Positions 60,124 to 64,000 of a stretch of 64,000 nucleotides of DNA are shown here, in pieces. Source of the stretch: JBBDWR01 sp040902745 (GTDB lineage: Bacteria; Actinomycetota; UBA4738; HRBIN12); contig JBBDWR010000018.1 of NCBI GenBank assembly GCA_040902745.1, positions 1-64,000 on the forward strand, written 5' to 3'. Numbering within the stretch: position 1 is the stretch's first letter; the number at the start of each line of letters is the position of its first letter. The position numbers were made by a program, and so were the translations under genes. The notes below the pieces were generated by a model. It had not been told where the DNA came from and did no database searches. It saw only the letters and a list, made by a program, of their open reading frames with translations.

Positions 60124-61005
60124 GTGAGCGTGGGCGGGGCCCCCGGCGGTTCCGATCCGGTCGACCTGCCGCCGGCCAGACGCACTCGCTGGCGCGACCA
60201 GCTTCGCGCCGAGGGTGGCCGCGGTGCCCTGATCGCGACGGTCTCGACCATCGTGTTCCTAGCGGTCGCCGTGGTCGTGGTGGTCAACTCGCCAGGCTGG
60301 GACCGTGTGCGCGAAGCCTTCTTCAATGCGGAGGACTTCCGTGCCTCTTTCCCGGACATCTTGAGCGGCTTCTGGGTCAACGTGCAGATGTTCATGATCG
60401 CCGAAGTACTCGTGCTCATGTTCGCGCTGCTGCTCGCGGTGATCCGGTCGGTGCCGGGGCCTGTCTTCTTCCCACTCCGTGCGCTGTCGACGATCTACAC
60501 CGACTTGTTCCGTGGGATCCCGACGCTGCTGGTGATCCTCCTGCTCGGCTTCGGAGTCCCGGCGCTCGACCTCCAGGGAGTGCCCGACTCGGACATGTTC
60601 TGGGGGATCGTCGCTCTCGTGCTCGTGTATTCCGCGTACGTCGCGGAGGTCTACCGCTCGGGGATCGAGTCGATCCATCCGAGCCAGCGGGCCGCAGCCC
60701 GATCGCTCGGTCTGTCGCAGTGGCAGTCGTTGCGGTTCGTCGTCGTGCCGCAGGCAGTGCGCCGCGTGATCCCACCGCTGCTCAACGACTTCGTCGGACT
60801 CCAGAAGGAGACGGCGCTCGTGGCGATCCTCGGAACCGTCCGCGAGGCGGTCCGTGAGGCACAGATCTACTCGACCGATACCTTTAACTTCACCAGCTAC
60901 TTGGGAGCGGCTCTGCTGTTCGTGTTGGTGACGATCCCACTTGCTCGGTTCACGGACTACTTGATCGATCGGGAACGTGGGCGCCGGCAGGCGAACGCCG
61001 GATGA
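60124..61005 (+). CDS. Polar amino-acid ABC transporter permease
   Basis: A 293-residue membrane protein: one N-terminal segment then the permease domain (about 70-285) with the EAA loop AAARSLGLSQWQSLRFVVVP (about 195). GTG start; overlaps the ATPase by 4 bp. Shorter at the N-terminus than the 42892 permease. Confidence 0.92.
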   Translation: MSVGGAPGGSDPVDLPPARRTRWRDQLRAEGGRGALIATVSTIVFLAVAVVVVVNSPGWDRVREAFFNAEDFRASFPDILSGFWVNVQMFMIAEVLVLMFALLLAVIRSVPGPVFFPLRALSTIYTDLFRGIPTLLVILLLGFGVPALDLQGVPDSDMFWGIVALVLVYSAYVAEVYRSGIESIHPSQRAAARSLGLSQWQSLRFVVVPQAVRRVIPPLLNDFVGLQKETALVAILGTVREAVREAQIYSTDTFNFTSYLGAALLFVLVTIPLARFTDYLIDRERGRRQANAG

Positions 61006-61763
61006 GAACGGATCCTGCGGGCGAGGCGTTGCGAGTCGAAGGGCTCCGGAAGTCGTTCGGCGATCTCGAAGTGCTCCGCGGTGTCGACCTGTCCGTCGCG
61101 GATCACGAGGTGGTTTGCCTGATCGGTGCGTCGGGCTCCGGGAAGTCCACGCTGTTGCGGTGCGTGAACCTGATCGAGCAGATCGACGCGGGCCGGATCC
61201 TTGTCGAAGCAGAGGAGATAACGGCGGCTGGGGTCGACGTGAATCGGATCCGGCGTCGGATCGGGATCGTGTTCCAGTCCTACAACCTGTTTCCACACAT
61301 GACCGTGCTACGCAACGTCACCCTCGCGCCGATCGAGGCCGGTGGACTCTCGCGCGGCGAAGCCGAGGAACGAGCGCGCGGGTTGCTCGATCGGATCGGC
61401 CTGCTCGAGAAGCAGGACGAATATCCCGACCGGCTGTCGGGAGGGCAGCAGCAGCGGGTGGCGATCGCTCGGGCCCTCGCGATGCAGCCCGACCTGCTGT
61501 TGCTCGACGAGATCACGAGCGCCCTGGACCCGGAGCTGATCGCAGAAGTCCTCAACCTGGTCCGAGAACTTGCGGCACAGGGAATGACGATGGTGATTGC
61601 GACCCACGAGATGGCCTTCGCGCGGGACATCGCGAACCGTGTGCTGTTCCTCGACGACGGGGTGATCCTCGAGGAGGGGACCCCCGAACAGATCTTCAGC
61701 TCCCCTCGCGAGGAGCGCACGAAGCGCTTCCTCCAGCGGATCGTCGAGGCCGGGCGCCTGTGA
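61002..61763 (+). CDS. Polar amino-acid ABC transporter ATP-binding protein
   Basis: A 253-residue ABC ATPase of the GlnQ/HisP group with Walker A GASGSGKST, Q-loop FQSYNLFPHM, signature LSGGQQQR, Walker B LLLLDEITSALD and switch His in IATHEMAFA. Similar to the 44040 ATPase. Ends 15 bp before the convergent hydrolase. Confidence 0.95.
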   Translation: MRTDPAGEALRVEGLRKSFGDLEVLRGVDLSVADHEVVCLIGASGSGKSTLLRCVNLIEQIDAGRILVEAEEITAAGVDVNRIRRRIGIVFQSYNLFPHMTVLRNVTLAPIEAGGLSRGEAEERARGLLDRIGLLEKQDEYPDRLSGGQQQRVAIARALAMQPDLLLLDEITSALDPELIAEVLNLVRELAAQGMTMVIATHEMAFARDIANRVLFLDDGVILEEGTPEQIFSSPREERTKRFLQRIVEAGRL

Positions 61764-61778
61764 GGTGGCGATCTCCGG

Positions 61779-62354
61779 CTAGCGAACCCGCTGCAAGAAG
61801 GCCAGCGTGCGCCTCTTGAGCAGTGTGGCCGCCTGCTCGTCGTAGTCGTCCAGGCTTGCGTCGGCGAACAGGTGGGCCGAGCCGGGGTAGAGGAACAGTT
61901 CGGCGTCGTCGGTCTCCTCGACCAGCGCCTCGGCAACGGGCCGGTCCTCCCCTTCCGCCAGAGGGTCGGAATCCATCATGTGGATCTGGAGCGGCACGCC
62001 CTCCGGCCACGAACTCTCGAGCTCTGAGGTCGGAACACATGAGTGGAAGAAGACCGCCCCTCTCGCACCCGGTCGCGTCTGCGCGAGCGACTGCGCGGGC
62101 AGGACGCCGAGTGAGAATCCCGCATAGACGATGTCGGCAGGGAGATCCTCGGCTGTCGCCGAACCGGTACGCGTGATTTGTCGCAAGCCGATCTGCTCGG
62201 CGTAGGCGACACCCTCTTCCAGATCTCCGAACGTGTTGCCGTCGTACAGGTCCGGCGTAACGACCGCGTGGCCCGCCTCTCGGAGTTCGTCGGCGAAGGC
62301 GACAAACCCAGTCGCCTGCCCTTGGGCATGATGAAACAGGAGCACCGTCGTCAT
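61779..62354 (-). CDS. Dienelactone hydrolase-like alpha/beta hydrolase
   Basis: A 191-residue alpha/beta hydrolase of the DLH family: HHAQGQATGFVAFAD for the oxyanion region, nucleophile Ser in AGFSLGVLPA (about 80; the DLH family often has Cys), Asp in MMDSDPLAEG and His in PGSAHLFAD. Minus-strand TACAGT (61-66 of 62361-62366, reverse complement) lies 6 nt before the ATG, a leaderless pattern. Substrate unknown. Confidence 0.85.
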   Translation of the reverse strand: MTTVLLFHHAQGQATGFVAFADELREAGHAVVTPDLYDGNTFGDLEEGVAYAEQIGLRQITRTGSATAEDLPADIVYAGFSLGVLPAQSLAQTRPGARGAVFFHSCVPTSELESSWPEGVPLQIHMMDSDPLAEGEDRPVAEALVEETDDAELFLYPGSAHLFADASLDDYDEQAATLLKRRTLAFLQRVR

Positions 62355-62424
62355 CGCCCAACTGTAGCCAACTTCAGCCAGAGATCGACCGGCCGCTGTC
62401 CGCGGTCGCGCCTACAATCGCTTC

Positions 62425-64000
62425 GTGCCCTCGTTCCGGATCGCGTCCGAGTTCCAGCCGTCCGGCGACCAGCCGCAGGCGATCGCCGAGCTGACCGAGG
62501 GTGTCCAGGCGGGTGAGCAACGCCTCACCCTGCTCGGGGCCACCGGGACGGGCAAGACCTTCACCGTGGCTCATCTCGTGGAGCGGGTACAGAAGCCCAC
62601 CTTGGTGATAGCCCCGAACAAGTCGCTGGCAGCGCAACTGGCGAACGAGTTCCGCGAGGTGTTCCCCGACAACGCGGTGGAGTACTTCGTCAGCTACTAC
62701 GATTACTACCAGCCGGAGGCCTACGTCCCGCAGACCGACACGTATATCGAGAAAGATTCCTCCGTCAACGACGAGATCGACCGCCTGCGCCACTCAGCCA
62801 CCAGTTCGCTGCTCACGCGCCGCGACGTCCTGATCGTCGCCAGTGTGTCGTGCATCTACGGACTGGGGTCGCCCGAGGAGTACGAGGGGCAGCTGCTCCG
62901 GGTTCACAAGGGTGTGCCGATCGACCGGGACTTCGCGATCGGCCGACTCGTCGACATCCAATACGAGCGCAACCAGGTCAGTCTCGCGCGCGGCAAGTTC
63001 CGCGTGCAGGGCGACACGCTGGAGATCCATCCCGCCTACGACGAGACCGCCGTCCGCATCGAGTTCTGGGGCGAGGACATCGAACGCATCACGATGTTCG
63101 ATCCGCTCACCGGTGAGGTGCTCGGCGACCTGCCCGAAGTCACGATCTACCCCGCGTCCCACTATGTGGCATCCGAAGAGCGCCTGCACCGCGCCCTCAC
63201 CGGGATCGAAGACGAACTGCGCGAGCGACTGCAGCTGTTCGACCGTGAGGGCAAGCTGCTCGAGGCCGAGCGGCTCAAGATGCGGACCAACTACGACCTC
63301 GAGATGATGCGAGAAGTGGGCTTCTGCAGTGGCATCGAGAACTACTCGCGGCACATCGACGGTCGCGCGAAGGGCGAGGCGCCGTATACGCTGCTCGACT
63401 ATTTCCCCGACGACTACCTCGTAGTGATCGACGAATCCCACGTGACCGTGCCGCAGATCGGGGCGATGTTCGAGGGCGATCGCAGCCGCAAGGACACGCT
63501 GGTCGACTTCGGGTTCCGTCTGCCGAGTGCGCGCGACAACCGCCCGCTGACGTTCGACGAGTTCACCGACCGCGTCAACCAGGTCGTGTTCCTGTCCGCG
63601 ACGCCGAGTGCCTACGAACTCAAGGGCTCCTCGCGCGTCGTCGAGCAGATCGTGCGCCCGACCGGACTCGTCGACCCCGAGGTGCAGGTGCGCCCCACAC
63701 GAGGACAGGTCGACGATCTGATCGAGGAGGTCCGCAAGCGCTCCGAGCACGACCAGCGGGTGCTCGTCACCACCCTCACCAAGAAGATGGCCGAGGACCT
63801 CACCGACTATCTGCTGGAGATGGGGATCCGCGTGCGCTACTTGCACTCGGAGATCGACACCTTGCAACGCATCGAGATCCTGCGCGACCTGCGGCTCGGG
63901 GAGTTCGACGTTCTCGTCGGCATCAACCTGCTACGTGAGGGTCTCGACCTCCCTGAGGTCTCGTTGGTGGCGATCCTCGACGCGGACAAGGAGGGATTCC
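62425..64000 (+). CDS. uvrB: UvrABC excinuclease subunit B, 5' part (3' end outside window)
   Basis: The DNA-damage-verification helicase of nucleotide excision repair; 525 residues are inside the window. Walker A GATGTGKTF (about residue 37), the beta-hairpin YYDYYQPEAYVP (about 92), DExH-type DESHV and the LVGINLLREGLDLPEVS helicase motif are all present. The GTG at 62425 lies 6 nt after TACAAT (62413-62418), a leaderless pattern. The frame runs open to the last base. Confidence 0.96.
   Translation, partial: MPSFRIASEFQPSGDQPQAIAELTEGVQAGEQRLTLLGATGTGKTFTVAHLVERVQKPTLVIAPNKSLAAQLANEFREVFPDNAVEYFVSYYDYYQPEAYVPQTDTYIEKDSSVNDEIDRLRHSATSSLLTRRDVLIVASVSCIYGLGSPEEYEGQLLRVHKGVPIDRDFAIGRLVDIQYERNQVSLARGKFRVQGDTLEIHPAYDETAVRIEFWGEDIERITMFDPLTGEVLGDLPEVTIYPASHYVASEERLHRALTGIEDELRERLQLFDREGKLLEAERLKMRTNYDLEMMREVGFCSGIENYSRHIDGRAKGEAPYTLLDYFPDDYLVVIDESHVTVPQIGAMFEGDRSRKDTLVDFGFRLPSARDNRPLTFDEFTDRVNQVVFLSATPSAYELKGSSRVVEQIVRPTGLVDPEVQVRPTRGQVDDLIEEVRKRSEHDQRVLVTTLTKKMAEDLTDYLLEMGIRVRYLHSEIDTLQRIEILRDLRLGEFDVLVGINLLREGLDLPEVSLVAILDADKEGF

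Noticed and set aside
1..64000. CRISPR arrays, rRNA genes, insertion sequences
   Set aside because: No repeat-spacer pattern, rRNA core sequence or transposase with terminal repeats was seen.

Overview
The window looks like a chromosomal segment of a high-GC Gram-positive bacterium of the Actinomycetota. The evidence is the division cluster ftsZ, pgeF, yggS, sepF, yggT, divIVA followed by a T-box-controlled ileS, a PolA whose proofreading residues appear lost, an S1 protein of actinobacterial style, a DtxR-type iron regulator, and many genes that appear leaderless (a TAnnnT -10 box 6-10 nt before the start codon). I cannot name a genus from sequence alone. GTG starts and 1- or 4-bp ATGA/GTGA overlaps are frequent, so much of the window is read as operons.

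Layout. 1-10.1 kb: the end of ftsZ, a PLP-dependent acyl-CoA condensing enzyme, a convergent short-chain dehydrogenase, a membrane GGDEF-EAL protein, then pgeF-yggS-sepF-yggT-divIVA. 10.2-16.8 kb: ileS on the minus strand (with an unusual GxHH signature) and its T-box leader, a DksA/TraR-type protein, lspA-rluD, and a RecB-family nuclease. 16.9-24.0 kb: dnaE, a HisA-family gene lacking expected catalytic acids, and trpC-trpB-trpA. 24.1-25.1 kb: an exported metallophosphoesterase.

25.36-39.81 kb is a 14.4-kb integrated element bounded by perfect 59-bp direct repeats. The right repeat is the 3' part of an intact tRNA-Leu(CAA), the left repeat the displaced 3' fragment. The element carries integrase, an Xis-like protein, an XRE repressor divergent from a second regulator, a replication-type winged-helix protein, a zinc-ribbon putative small terminase, SSB, a large terminase, a second XRE protein, two coiled-coil proteins, a tail-chaperone fragment and an N-terminally truncated tape-measure protein, plus several unknown genes. 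No capsid, portal, tail-tip or lysis gene is visible. The control half is laid out like a phage-inducible chromosomal island; the structural half looks like a deleted siphophage. It is either a decaying prophage or a compact satellite, and it is the most interesting part of the window.

39.8-50.3 kb: a fused two-domain substrate-binding lipoprotein, a polar amino-acid ABC importer (binding protein frameshifted near its end) with a cupredoxin at the end of the operon, and a ferric-iron ABC importer on the minus strand with a DtxR-like operator on its promoter and a DtxR-family regulator gene immediately upstream. 50.3-64 kb: polA, rpsA, coaE, a HAD hydrolase, a DUF2203 protein, a D-2-hydroxyacid dehydrogenase, an ABC exporter pair, a second polar amino-acid importer, a dienelactone-hydrolase-like protein on the minus strand, and the start of uvrB, which runs off the window.
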